Origin: Streptomyces lanatus
GTDB lineage: Bacteria > Actinomycetota > Actinomycetes > Streptomycetales > Streptomycetaceae
Assembly: GCF_014655715.1 (NCBI RefSeq)
Contig: NZ_BNBM01000007.1
Span: 248,001 to 312,000, forward strand
DNA: 64,000 bases
Direction: 5' to 3'
Below are positions 39,286-46,636 of this stretch, piece by piece (the first letter of the stretch is position 1; every line of letters starts with the position of its first letter). A program made the translations under genes and the position numbers. Under the pieces are notes generated by a model. It did not search any database. It was not told the origin of the DNA and saw only the letters and a program-made list of their open reading frames with translations.

Positions 39286-40746
39286 CTATTCGCGGCCTGT
39301 GACACCCGACAGGTCATGTGCTCGCATGCTGTTGCGGTCCGTGACCGAGCGGCCCAGCGCGTGATGCGGCCACAGCCCCGCGGCGACCCGCCGGCTGCGC
39401 TCGCTCCACTGCCGCGCCGCCATGTCGCCGGCCTTGTAGTGGTTGAGGGCGTAGCCGCCGGAGTGGATGCGCAGCAGGGTGAATCCGCCGGGGTACTCCT
39501 TGGCGGCGGCGACCTCCTGATGGGTGACGTGCGGGGCGCGCGTCAGCACGGTGCGCTTGTTGCGGTGGGTGTGGCCGGCGTGATGGAGGAAGACACCGGG
39601 CGCGGCGGCGTAGGCGTCGACGATCGCGCGGGCCTGGCGGCGGTCCAGCTGCTGGCCGCGCGTCACCGGGAACACCGAGTCCCGCACGGTCAGCGGATGG
39701 TGCCCGAAGACGACGGTCGGCTGGTCCGGCGCCTCTCTCAACTTCCCCCGGAACCAGGCGAGTTGCTCGTCGCCGAGCCCGCCCGCGTCGGCGCCGTTGC
39801 CGGACTTGGCGTAGGTGTCGAGGCCGATGACGCGCAGGCCGCCGAGGTCGTGGGAGAAGTGGCCCTGCCCACTCGGGAACGCCGTCAGGAAGGAGCCGTC
39901 CGGTGAGCGGTCGTGGTTGCCGCGTACGACGAAGTAGTCCTGTCCGTGGGTGCCGAAACCGTCCAGGATCCGCCGGGCCTCGCCCAGGTCGTGCGCGCCT
40001 CCGCCCGCCGAGATGTCGCCGCCCGCCAGCAGCAGGTCCGCCCCGCGGCGCCGGGCCTCCGCCACCAGGGCGCGGCTCATCAGCTCCGGGTACGGCGCCC
40101 GGCCCGGCTGCTGGACCACACCGCGCAGCAGGGGCAGGCCGCCCACGAGACCGGCGGTGGTCTCGCCCAGGTGCAGGTCGTTGCAGAGCGCGACGGACAG
40201 CAGATGCCGGCCGGGCGGGGGCTGCGGGGTGGTGAAGGAGTACGGTCCGCCGGCCGAGCCCAGCCCGAAGGCCGAGGTGCCGAACGCGTTGCCGCGCACC
40301 AGGTGCAGGGGGGTGGGCGAGGCGGCCACGCCGCGTGAACGGGCCTGGTAGTAGTACGTCTGCCCCGGCTCCAGGTCGGTCAGTTCGACCTGGTGGTGGG
40401 CGGTGCGCCGGCCCTCGGAGGCGGTGCGGTTGAGGCGGGCGGGGTGGGTGCCGTAGACGATCTCGCCCTCGGTGAGCGCGGGGAGGGGGTGGCCGAGGCC
40501 GTCGTGAGTGCCCGGGATGCCGGTGAACCAGGTGATGACGGCGCGGTCCTCGGTCAGCGTGACCAGTTCCAGATCAACGGCGGCCAGATCGTCGGGGTGC
40601 GCGGAGGCCGCCCGGCGCATGGCGGCCGAGGCCGACCGCAGCAGGGCGGGGGCGAGGCGCGCACCGGAGCGCAGCACCTCGCAGGGGCCGGGGAAGGCCG
40701 AGAGTGCCGCCAGAGCGGGGAGATGGGCGGAGAAGCAGCAGCGCAT
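39286..40746 (-). CDS. Metallophosphoesterase with purple-acid-phosphatase-like N-terminal domain
   Basis: About 486 residues. An N-terminal Fn3-like domain (about 50-160; ITWFTGIPGTHDG, VELTDLEPGQTYYYQAR) precedes a calcineurin-like domain. Metal ligands lie in NDLHLGE, LAGGDISAGG, VVRGNHDRSP, GHHPL and HHAGHTHRNK. The mixture resembles purple acid phosphatases. The N-terminus is Cys/Pro/Ala-rich with no clear signal peptide, and ATG at 40746 has its AAGGA too close; a start at 40623 is possible. Substrate unknown. Confidence 0.8.
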   Translation of the reverse strand: MRCCFSAHLPALAALSAFPGPCEVLRSGARLAPALLRSASAAMRRAASAHPDDLAAVDLELVTLTEDRAVITWFTGIPGTHDGLGHPLPALTEGEIVYGTHPARLNRTASEGRRTAHHQVELTDLEPGQTYYYQARSRGVAASPTPLHLVRGNAFGTSAFGLGSAGGPYSFTTPQPPPGRHLLSVALCNDLHLGETTAGLVGGLPLLRGVVQQPGRAPYPELMSRALVAEARRRGADLLLAGGDISAGGGAHDLGEARRILDGFGTHGQDYFVVRGNHDRSPDGSFLTAFPSGQGHFSHDLGGLRVIGLDTYAKSGNGADAGGLGDEQLAWFRGKLREAPDQPTVVFGHHPLTVRDSVFPVTRGQQLDRRQARAIVDAYAAAPGVFLHHAGHTHRNKRTVLTRAPHVTHQEVAAAKEYPGGFTLLRIHSGGYALNHYKAGDMAARQWSERSRRVAAGLWPHHALGRSVTDRNSMRAHDLSGVTGRE

Positions 40747-40973
40747 GTCCTTCTCATGGCCCGGAGGGGTTAACGGGGGACGTGGCCGTGGCGGCGGGGC
40801 CAGGGCCGGCGCGCGACATCTCCATGGAAGCAGGGCGGAAGCGGTCATCGCGGGGAGTGTGCCGAGTCTCACCTGATCCCGAGTCGCGGTGTTCGTCCCG
40901 ACCTGGGTACCCGACTAGGCGCGGGTGCCCCTGAGGGAGCACCCTGGAAGCAGTCGTTCCGGAGGTGATCGTC

Positions 40974-41249
40974 ATGATGCAGACCGCAGTGGGATGGCAT
41001 GTCGAGCTGGAGTTCCTGGAGGACGCCGAGCACACCCGGGCGGCCGCGATGGTGCGGCTGCCCGACGGCACCGAGGTACGGGCCCACGGACACGCCACAC
41101 GCCACCACACCGACTCCAATCAGCCACGTGTGGGGGAGGAGATAGCCGCTGCCCGCGCCCTGAACGAGCTGGCGATGCAGATGCTCACCAAGGCGCACGG
41201 CGAGATCGACGCGGCGTCAGGACGCACGTCCCACCCGATCCACGTGTGA
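40974..41249 (+). CDS. DUF1876 domain protein
   Basis: A 91-residue protein, essentially one DUF1876 domain: WHVELEFLEDAEHTRAAAMVRLPDG, then GHATRHHTDSN and RVGEEIAAARALNELAMQML. Many actinobacteria have several copies, often stress-related; function is unknown. The ribosome site is unusually strong: GGAGGTGATC, eight bases before the ATG at 40974, matches the whole anti-Shine-Dalgarno, so expression is probably high. Confidence 0.87.
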   Translation: MMQTAVGWHVELEFLEDAEHTRAAAMVRLPDGTEVRAHGHATRHHTDSNQPRVGEEIAAARALNELAMQMLTKAHGEIDAASGRTSHPIHV

Positions 41250-41265
41250 ACGTGAACCGGCCCTC

Positions 41266-42426
41266 CTAACCGGCGAGGGACGCCCTCACCGCCCGCACCA
41301 GCGCCTGCGCCCTCGGATCCGCCGTCACCGTCTTGCGGAAGCCGTTCGTCACATAGCCGAACGCGATTCCCGTCTCCGGGTCGGCGAAGCCGAGGGCGCC
41401 GCCGCGGCCGGGGTGGCCGAAGGAGCCAGGGCCGAGCAGCGGGGACGCGGTGCCGTGCAGCATGTAGCCGAGGCCGAAGCGGGTGTTCACGACCAGGACG
41501 CGGTCCGGTCCCGCCGACTCCTGCGTCCGCGCCAGCTCCACCGTCTCCGGGTCGAACAGCCGGACGCCGTCGACCTCGCCGATCAGCGCCGCGTAGACAC
41601 GGGCCAGACCGTCGGCCGTGGCGATGCCGTTCGTCGCGGGGAGGGCGGCGGCGCGGTAGGCGGGGTCGTTCTGGTCGGGGAACGGGGTGATCGCGGCGAA
41701 GGCGCGGCGGGTGAGGGAGTCCGGGTCCTCGTAGGCCTCGGTGACCGAGCGCTTCGGGCGCGCACGCAGCCCGCCGGCGGGCTCGGGGCCGTCGACCCGG
41801 CCGGCCCGGCCCACCCGGGGCACCTCCGACTCCGGCAGCCCCAGCCACAGGTCCGCGCCCAGCGGTCCGGCGACCTCCGCCGCGAGCCACTCGCCGGCCC
41901 AGCGTCCCGTCACCCGCCGCACCAGCTCGTCAAGGAGCCAGCCGTACGTCAGCGCGTGATAGCCGTGGTCGGTGCCCGGCTCCCACGTAGGCGTCTGCGC
42001 GGCGACCGCCGCCGGTCCGCGGTGCGGGTCCAGCGCGGCCTCGGGCGTGAGCGGGCGGTCCAGGACCGGCAGCCCGGCGCGATGGTTCAGCACGTGCCGC
42101 ACCAGCAGCCGCTCCTTGCCGTGCGCCTTGAACTCCGGCCAGTACTCGCCGACCGGTGCGTCCAGGTCCAGCTCCCCGCGCTGGTGCAGGATCAGGGGTA
42201 CGGCGGCGGCGACGCCCTTGGTCGCCGAGCGCACGACCTGTGCGGTGCCGTGCTGCCAGGGCTCGGTGCCGTCGACGTCCTTGGTGCCGGCCCACAGGTC
42301 GACGACCTTGCGTCCGCCGAGGTACACGGCGACGGCGGCACCCCGCTCGCCGAGCGCGTCGAAGTTCTTCGCGAACGCTTCCCCGACCGGCTCGAAGCCC
42401 TCGGCGACCACGCCGTTCACGTCCAC
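41266..42426 (-). CDS. Serine hydrolase, class C beta-lactamase/esterase family
   Basis: A 386-residue cytoplasmic protein with no signal peptide. The SxxK nucleophile motif is SATK (Ser67, Lys70), and the second-motif Tyr is in HGYHALTYGWLL. HPGRGGALGFADPETGIAFGYVTNGF is the C-terminal strand that replaces KTG. The lack of export and the sequence type point to an esterase (EstB-like) rather than a beta-lactamase. The ohr gene starts upstream with 36 bases between ohr stop and this start, so it may be read through from ohr. Confidence 0.87.
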   Translation of the reverse strand: MDVNGVVAEGFEPVGEAFAKNFDALGERGAAVAVYLGGRKVVDLWAGTKDVDGTEPWQHGTAQVVRSATKGVAAAVPLILHQRGELDLDAPVGEYWPEFKAHGKERLLVRHVLNHRAGLPVLDRPLTPEAALDPHRGPAAVAAQTPTWEPGTDHGYHALTYGWLLDELVRRVTGRWAGEWLAAEVAGPLGADLWLGLPESEVPRVGRAGRVDGPEPAGGLRARPKRSVTEAYEDPDSLTRRAFAAITPFPDQNDPAYRAAALPATNGIATADGLARVYAALIGEVDGVRLFDPETVELARTQESAGPDRVLVVNTRFGLGYMLHGTASPLLGPGSFGHPGRGGALGFADPETGIAFGYVTNGFRKTVTADPRAQALVRAVRASLAG

Positions 42427-42462
42427 GTCCGTCTCCTCGTCCTGCCTCGTGCGGGTGCCCTT

Positions 42463-42912
42463 CTACCCAAGCAGGATGGTGACGTCGATGTTCCCGCGGG
42501 TCGCGTTGGAGTACGGGCAGATCTCGTGCGCGGCGTCCACCAGCTTGGCCGCGAGGTCGGCGTCCAGCACCGGCAGGGAGACGCTGAGGGCTACCGCGAG
42601 GCCGTAGCCGCGGTGCTTGTTGGGGCCGATGCCGACCTTCGCGGCGACCGTCGATCCGGTCAGGTCGTAGCCCTCGCGGTTGCCGACGAGGATCAGCGCG
42701 TTGTGGAAGCAGGAGCTGTACCCGGCGGCGAACAACTGCTCGGGATTGGTGCCGTTGCCGTCGCCGCCCAGCTCCAGCGGCATCGCGACCTTCAGCTCGA
42801 TCTGGCCGTCCTGACTGGTGACATAGCCGTCCCGACCGCCGTGCGCGGTGGCCTCGGCGACATACATGATCTTCGTCGGACGGGTGTCGACGACGACGCC
42901 CTCGTCGGTCAT
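42463..42912 (-). CDS. ohr: Organic hydroperoxide resistance protein Ohr
   Basis: A 149-residue OsmC-fold thiol peroxidase. The reactive Cys lies in GYSSCFHNAL and the resolving Cys in EICPYSNATRGN, with the catalytic Arg in the GTNPEQLFAAGY-proximal half (HGGRDGYV). It reduces organic and fatty-acid hydroperoxides using lipoylated proteins. ATG at 42912 has GGGGGGAGG upstream. It lies directly downstream of ohrR on the same strand, with a repeat-bearing promoter region between (42952-42981). Confidence 0.92.
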   Translation of the reverse strand: MTDEGVVVDTRPTKIMYVAEATAHGGRDGYVTSQDGQIELKVAMPLELGGDGNGTNPEQLFAAGYSSCFHNALILVGNREGYDLTGSTVAAKVGIGPNKHRGYGLAVALSVSLPVLDADLAAKLVDAAHEICPYSNATRGNIDVTILLG

Positions 42913-42951
42913 GGGTGGCCCTCCCCCCGGAACGGTGCGCCCCCAGGAAAG

Positions 42952-42981
42952 GTGCGCACAAGTACATCGTGCACAAGGTAC
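42952..42981 (-). promoter_or_regulatory. Direct repeats in the ohr promoter (candidate OhrR site)
   Basis: On the minus strand GTACCTTGTGCAC is followed, 17 bases along, by GTACTTGTGCGCAC. Each contains a short palindrome (GTGCAC, GTGCGCAC). The position, 40-70 bases before the ohr start and just after the ohrR stop, fits OhrR repression. Confidence 0.5.
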
Positions 42982-43036
42982 TGGGCGGTAGGTCGGTCGC
43001 CGTTACCAGGGGGTAGCAACCGTGGGTAACCCGAGT

Positions 43037-43498
43037 TCAGGGGGTGTGGCCCGCGGCGGGATGCGCTTGATGTGCGAGACGCCACAGTTCCTCGCGCAGC
43101 CGCGCGACCTCCGCGGCGTCCAGCCCCGTCGCGGTGAGCAGCGAGCCCGGCACGCACTTCGCGCGCTCCCGCAGCTCCGCCCCGCGCCCGGTCGCGGCCA
43201 CGAGCACGGACCGCTCGTCGTGCGCGGACCGCTCCCGGCGCACCAGCCCCGCCGACTCCAGCCGCTTGAGCAGCGGCGAGACGGTGCCGTAGTCCAGCTT
43301 CAGCGCGCCCGCCAGCTCCTTCACCGTCGTCTCGCCGCGCTCCCAGAGGACCAGCAGCACCAGGTACTGCGGGTAGGTGAGGCCGAGTTCGTCGAGAAGC
43401 GGGCGGTAGGCCGCCGTCACCGCGCGCTGGGCGGCGTACAGAGCGAAGCAGAGCTGGTCGTCCAGGAACAGCGACCCCGCGTCCTCTTGATGCGTCAC
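43037..43498 (-). CDS. ohrR: OhrR-type MarR regulator (organic peroxide sensor)
   Basis: A 153-residue MarR-family protein. The N-terminal FLDDQLCFALYAAQRAVTAAY carries the single peroxide-sensing Cys of OhrR. TYPQYLVLLVLWERGETTVKELAGALKLDYGTVSPLLKRLE is the winged helix. The sensor releases DNA when this Cys is oxidised. Its GTG start overlaps the stop of the nickel-transporter ATPase gene, which links it to that operon. A further Cys (KCVPGSLL, about 118) could form a disulfide. Confidence 0.9.
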   Translation of the reverse strand: MTHQEDAGSLFLDDQLCFALYAAQRAVTAAYRPLLDELGLTYPQYLVLLVLWERGETTVKELAGALKLDYGTVSPLLKRLESAGLVRRERSAHDERSVLVAATGRGAELRERAKCVPGSLLTATGLDAAEVARLREELWRLAHQAHPAAGHTP

Positions 43499-44292
43499 GC
43501 GCCCTCCCCCACGCTCGAACCGGCTTCGCTCGGCTCGCGCGGGGGCACCCCCATCACGGAACGCGGATCGAAGCCGAACGGCAGCTCCAGTCGATGGGCG
43601 CGCATCAGGTCGTCGTCCGCGAGGAGTTCGCCGGTCCTGCCGTCCGCCGCGATCACGCCCTCGCTGAGGATCAGGGAGCGCGGGCACAGCTCCAGGGCGT
43701 ACGGCAGGTCGTGGGTGACCATCAGGACGGTCACGTCCAACGAGCGCAGGATGTCGGCCAGTTCACGGCGGGAGGCCGGGTCGAGGTTGGAGGACGGCTC
43801 GTCCAGGACGAGGATCTCCGGCTCCATGGCCAGTACGGTCGCCACGGCCACCCTGCGACGCTGGCCGAAGGAGAGGTGGTGCGGCGGACGGTCCTTGAAC
43901 TCCGCCATGCCGACCCGCGCGAGGGCCTCCTCGACCCGCCGCTCCAGCTCCGGGCCCTTCAGTCCGGCCGCCGCGGGACCGAAGGCCACGTCCTCCCGGA
44001 CCGTCGGCATGAACAACTGGTCGTCCGGGTCCTGGAACACGATGCCGACCCGGCGCCGGATCTCGGCCATGTGCCGCTTGCCCACGGGCAGCCCGGCGAC
44101 CGTCACCGTCCCGGCGCCGCCGGTCAGGATGCCGTTGAGGTGCAGCACCAGCGTCGTCTTGCCGGCGCCGTTCGGGCCGAGCAGCGCGACCCGCTCACCG
44201 CGCGCGATGGTGAAGTCCACGCCGAACAGGGCCTGATGACCGTCGGGGTAGGCGAAGGCGAGGCCCGAGACCTCAAGGGAAGCGGTGCTCAT
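43495..44292 (-). CDS. nikO: ECF-type nickel/cobalt transporter ATPase (NikO/CbiO)
   Basis: A 265-residue ABC ATPase. Walker A is GPNGAGKTT (about 40-48), the Q-loop is VFQDPDDQLFMPTVREDVAFG (typical of ECF ATPases), the signature is LSFGQRRRVAVA and Walker B is ILVLDEPSSNLD. It powers metal uptake with the Q and MN proteins. The ATG at 44292 overlaps the nikQ stop (ATGA), and its stop overlaps the ohrR start. The tail from about 240 is Pro/Ser-rich. Confidence 0.92.
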   Translation of the reverse strand: MSTASLEVSGLAFAYPDGHQALFGVDFTIARGERVALLGPNGAGKTTLVLHLNGILTGGAGTVTVAGLPVGKRHMAEIRRRVGIVFQDPDDQLFMPTVREDVAFGPAAAGLKGPELERRVEEALARVGMAEFKDRPPHHLSFGQRRRVAVATVLAMEPEILVLDEPSSNLDPASRRELADILRSLDVTVLMVTHDLPYALELCPRSLILSEGVIAADGRTGELLADDDLMRAHRLELPFGFDPRSVMGVPPREPSEAGSSVGEGA

Positions 44293-45050
44293 AGGGTCCA
44301 TCCCAACACGCAGACGACAAGGGCGGCGACCGGCAGCGCGAAGGCGTACGACCACTGCGCCCGGGACGCGGTCACCTCGTCGATCACCGGCATCGAACCG
44401 GCGTACCCCCGGCTGACCATGGCCAGATGCACCCGCTCGCCGCGCTCGTAGGACCGGATGAACAGGGCGCCCGCCGACTTCGCGAGCACGCCCCAGTGCC
44501 GTACGCCCTTCGCCTCGAAGCCGCGCGACTCCCGCGCGATCCGCATCCGCCGCATCTCGTCCGCGATGACATCGCCGTAGCGGATCATGAAGGAGGCGAT
44601 CTGCACGAGCAGCGGCGGCAGCTTCAGCCGCTGCAACCCCAGCAGGAGTTCCCGCAGTTCCGTCGTGGAGGCGAGGAGCACGGACGCGGCGACGCCCAGG
44701 GTCCCCTTCGCCAGCACGTTCCACGCGCCCCACAGTCCGCTGACGCTCAGCGACATCCCCAGCACCTCGACCCGTTCGCCCTCCGCGACGAACGGCATCA
44801 GCACGGCGAACGCGACGAACGGCACCTCGATCAGCAGCCGCTTCAGCAGAAACCCGGCGGGCACACGGGCCGCGTACGCGACGAGCGCGAGCAGCACGGC
44901 GTACAGGCCGAACGCCCACATCGCCTCCCGCGGCGTCGACACCACGACCACCACGAAGGCGAACGTCGCGGCCAGCTTGGTGTGCGGCGGCAGACCGTGC
45001 ACGGGCGAGTGCCCGTGCCGGTAGAGCCTGTGCGCGTGCCCGGCCCCCAT
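44289..45050 (-). CDS. nikQ: ECF-type nickel/cobalt transporter T component (NikQ/CbiQ)
   Basis: A 253-residue integral membrane protein. Early residues (HRLYRHGHSPVHGLPPHTKLAAT) and the coupling-helix motif RRMRIARESRGF (about 165-176) are the CbiQ signature. About five hydrophobic helices are visible. It links the ATPase to the metal-binding component. It starts 4 bases after the nikMN stop. Confidence 0.9.
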   Translation of the reverse strand: MGAGHAHRLYRHGHSPVHGLPPHTKLAATFAFVVVVVSTPREAMWAFGLYAVLLALVAYAARVPAGFLLKRLLIEVPFVAFAVLMPFVAEGERVEVLGMSLSVSGLWGAWNVLAKGTLGVAASVLLASTTELRELLLGLQRLKLPPLLVQIASFMIRYGDVIADEMRRMRIARESRGFEAKGVRHWGVLAKSAGALFIRSYERGERVHLAMVSRGYAGSMPVIDEVTASRAQWSYAFALPVAALVVCVLGWTL

Positions 45051-45054
45051 GCCG

Positions 45055-46104
45055 TCAGACGTTCTCTACGACGGTGGGTGACGCGTCGTCCGTACGGCGC
45101 CTGCGCACCGCCCAGAAGACGCCGGTGCCCGCGACCACCGTCACGCCGACACCGATCACCCCCGCGAGACCGCCGGACAGCCGGGCGTCCGTGATGTCCT
45201 TCACGCCGTAGTCGGCCAGCGGCGAGTCGGCGTTGGCGTGGTCCTCGGTCTTCTTGTCGATGCCCTGGTCGGCGGCGACCTTCTCCAGCCCGTCGGGGCT
45301 CGCGGAGGCGTAGAAGCTGACGAACCCGGCGAGCACCAGCGAGGTGACGAGGCCCACGGCCCACACCTTGCGGGAGGAGCGGGCGGCGACCGGGACGGCC
45401 GGCTCGGCGGCGGGCGCGTCGACCAGCTCGCCGCCCACCCGCAGCTGGAGCCGCTGGCGCAGATCGCGGGCGCCGTACACGAGGTCCGGGCGTACGGCGA
45501 CGACCGCGCCGACGGTCAGCGCGGTGATCGCTGCCTCGCCGATGCCGATCAGGATGTGCACCCCGACCATGGCGGTGGCGACCTTGCCGATGGAGACGTC
45601 GGTGGTGCCGCCGACCGCGTACATGAGGGTGAAGGCCAGCGCCGCCGCCGGTACGGACAGCAGGGCGGCGACGAAGGAGGCGACGGTGATCGAACGACGG
45701 CTGCGGGGGAGGATCTTCACCAGGCCGCGGAAGACGGCGTAGGCGACGACGGTCGTGACGATCGCCATGTTGGTGATGTTCACGCCGAGGGCGGTCAGAC
45801 CGCCGTCCGCGAACAGGATGCCCTGCATCAGCAGGACCACCGACACGCACAGGACACCTGTGTAGGGGCCGACGAGGATGGCGGCGAGGGCGCCGCCCAG
45901 GAGATGGCCGCTCGTCCCCGCCGCGACGGGGAAGTTCAGCATCTGCACCGCGAAGATGAACGCCGCCACCAGTCCCGCCAGCGGCGCCGTCCGCTCGTCG
46001 AGCTCACGGCGCGCGCCGCGCAGGCTCACGGCGACGGCGGCAGCGGCGACCACGCCGGTCGCGACCGAGGTGGGGGCGTCTATGAATCCGTCAGGTACGT
46101 GCAC
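45055..46104 (-). CDS. nikMN: ECF-type nickel/cobalt transporter, fused M and N components
   Basis: A 349-residue membrane protein. Residues 1-210 are CbiM/NikM, beginning VHVPDGFID; the His at position 2 is a metal ligand in this family, which fixes the start at this GTG. HLLGGALAAILVGPY and VQMLNFPVAAGTSGH hold other ligands. After a linker, residues 240-345 form the N part with a PDGLEKVAAD motif (PDGLE domain) and a final helix. Nickel rather than cobalt is favoured because a Nur-like box covers the promoter and no B12 riboswitch is present. The mRNA looks leaderless. Confidence 0.88.
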   Translation of the reverse strand: MHVPDGFIDAPTSVATGVVAAAAVAVSLRGARRELDERTAPLAGLVAAFIFAVQMLNFPVAAGTSGHLLGGALAAILVGPYTGVLCVSVVLLMQGILFADGGLTALGVNITNMAIVTTVVAYAVFRGLVKILPRSRRSITVASFVAALLSVPAAALAFTLMYAVGGTTDVSIGKVATAMVGVHILIGIGEAAITALTVGAVVAVRPDLVYGARDLRQRLQLRVGGELVDAPAAEPAVPVAARSSRKVWAVGLVTSLVLAGFVSFYASASPDGLEKVAADQGIDKKTEDHANADSPLADYGVKDITDARLSGGLAGVIGVGVTVVAGTGVFWAVRRRRTDDASPTVVENV

Positions 46105-46110
46105 CGTTCG

Positions 46111-46116
46111 ATGATA
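46111..46116 (-). promoter_or_regulatory. -10 box of the nickel transporter operon
   Basis: TATCAT on the minus strand ends 6 bases before the GTG start. The half-site TTGCAA of the adjacent Nur-like box could act as the -35, at 19-base spacing. Confidence 0.6.
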
Positions 46117-46124
46117 GTGGCTTG

Positions 46125-46141
46125 TTGCGAACCCCTTGCAA
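46125..46141. promoter_or_regulatory. Nur-box-like operator upstream of nikMN
   Basis: TTGCGA-ACCCC-TTGCAA matches tTGCaa-N5-ttGCAA, the site of the nickel-sensing Fur-family repressor Nur in Streptomyces, at 11 of 12 defined positions. It overlaps the -35 of the nickel transporter promoter. The box is also in the region shared with the divergent ssgE gene. Confidence 0.7.
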
Positions 46142-46270
46142 GAGCGAGGAGCTCGGAACTGCGTCCGGACTTCTTGTGCCCGAAGGGGCGGTATCCGGGA
46201 AATATGCGACATTGGAGGGGGAGCGGAAGCACAGCTTTCGCACAGGTTGCGCAGCGTAAGGGGTCGACCG

Positions 46271-46633
46271 ATGTCCGTAGTCGAGCAGTACGCGCGAGCC
46301 CATATCGTCACCGACGCGGACAGCCTCGCGCAGGACCAGGACGCGGTACCGGTGGTGCTGCGGTACGACCCGGACTCCGATCCGCGCGCGGTGCGGGTGC
46401 GGTTGCCCGGGCATGAGACGCATGAGTGGACGTTCTCCCGATCCCTGCTGGAGCAGGGGCTGCGGGCGCCGGCCGAGAGCGGCGAGATCCGGGTGTGGCC
46501 CTGTGGCCGGGTGCAGGCCGTCGTGGAGTTCCACTCGGCACAGGGCGTTGCCGTGGTGCAGTTCGAGACGAAGGCGTTGATGCGGTTCCTGCGGCGGACC
46601 TATCTGGCCGCCGCGCAACCCGTGGCCCGCTGA
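46271..46633 (+). CDS. ssgE: SsgA-like sporulation protein (SsgE type)
   Basis: A 120-residue protein of the SsgA/SsgB family, found only in spore-forming actinobacteria. VPVVLRYDPDSDPRAVRVRL and WTFSRSLLEQGL...GEIRVWPC are family motifs, and the C-terminal helix (TKALMRFLRRTYLAA) is conserved. Family members guide septation, cell-wall remodelling and spore release. SsgE is assigned from the neighbourhood (next to two PBP genes and the nickel transporter) as well as sequence, and could be another paralogue. ATG at 46271 has AAGGGG eight bases upstream. Confidence 0.8.
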   Translation: MSVVEQYARAHIVTDADSLAQDQDAVPVVLRYDPDSDPRAVRVRLPGHETHEWTFSRSLLEQGLRAPAESGEIRVWPCGRVQAVVEFHSAQGVAVVQFETKALMRFLRRTYLAAAQPVAR

Positions 46634-46636
46634 GGC

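Noticed and set aside
46105..46270. Cobalamin riboswitch for the ECF transporter
   Set aside because: The intergenic space is short, has no B12-box-like conserved core, and the transcript appears leaderless.
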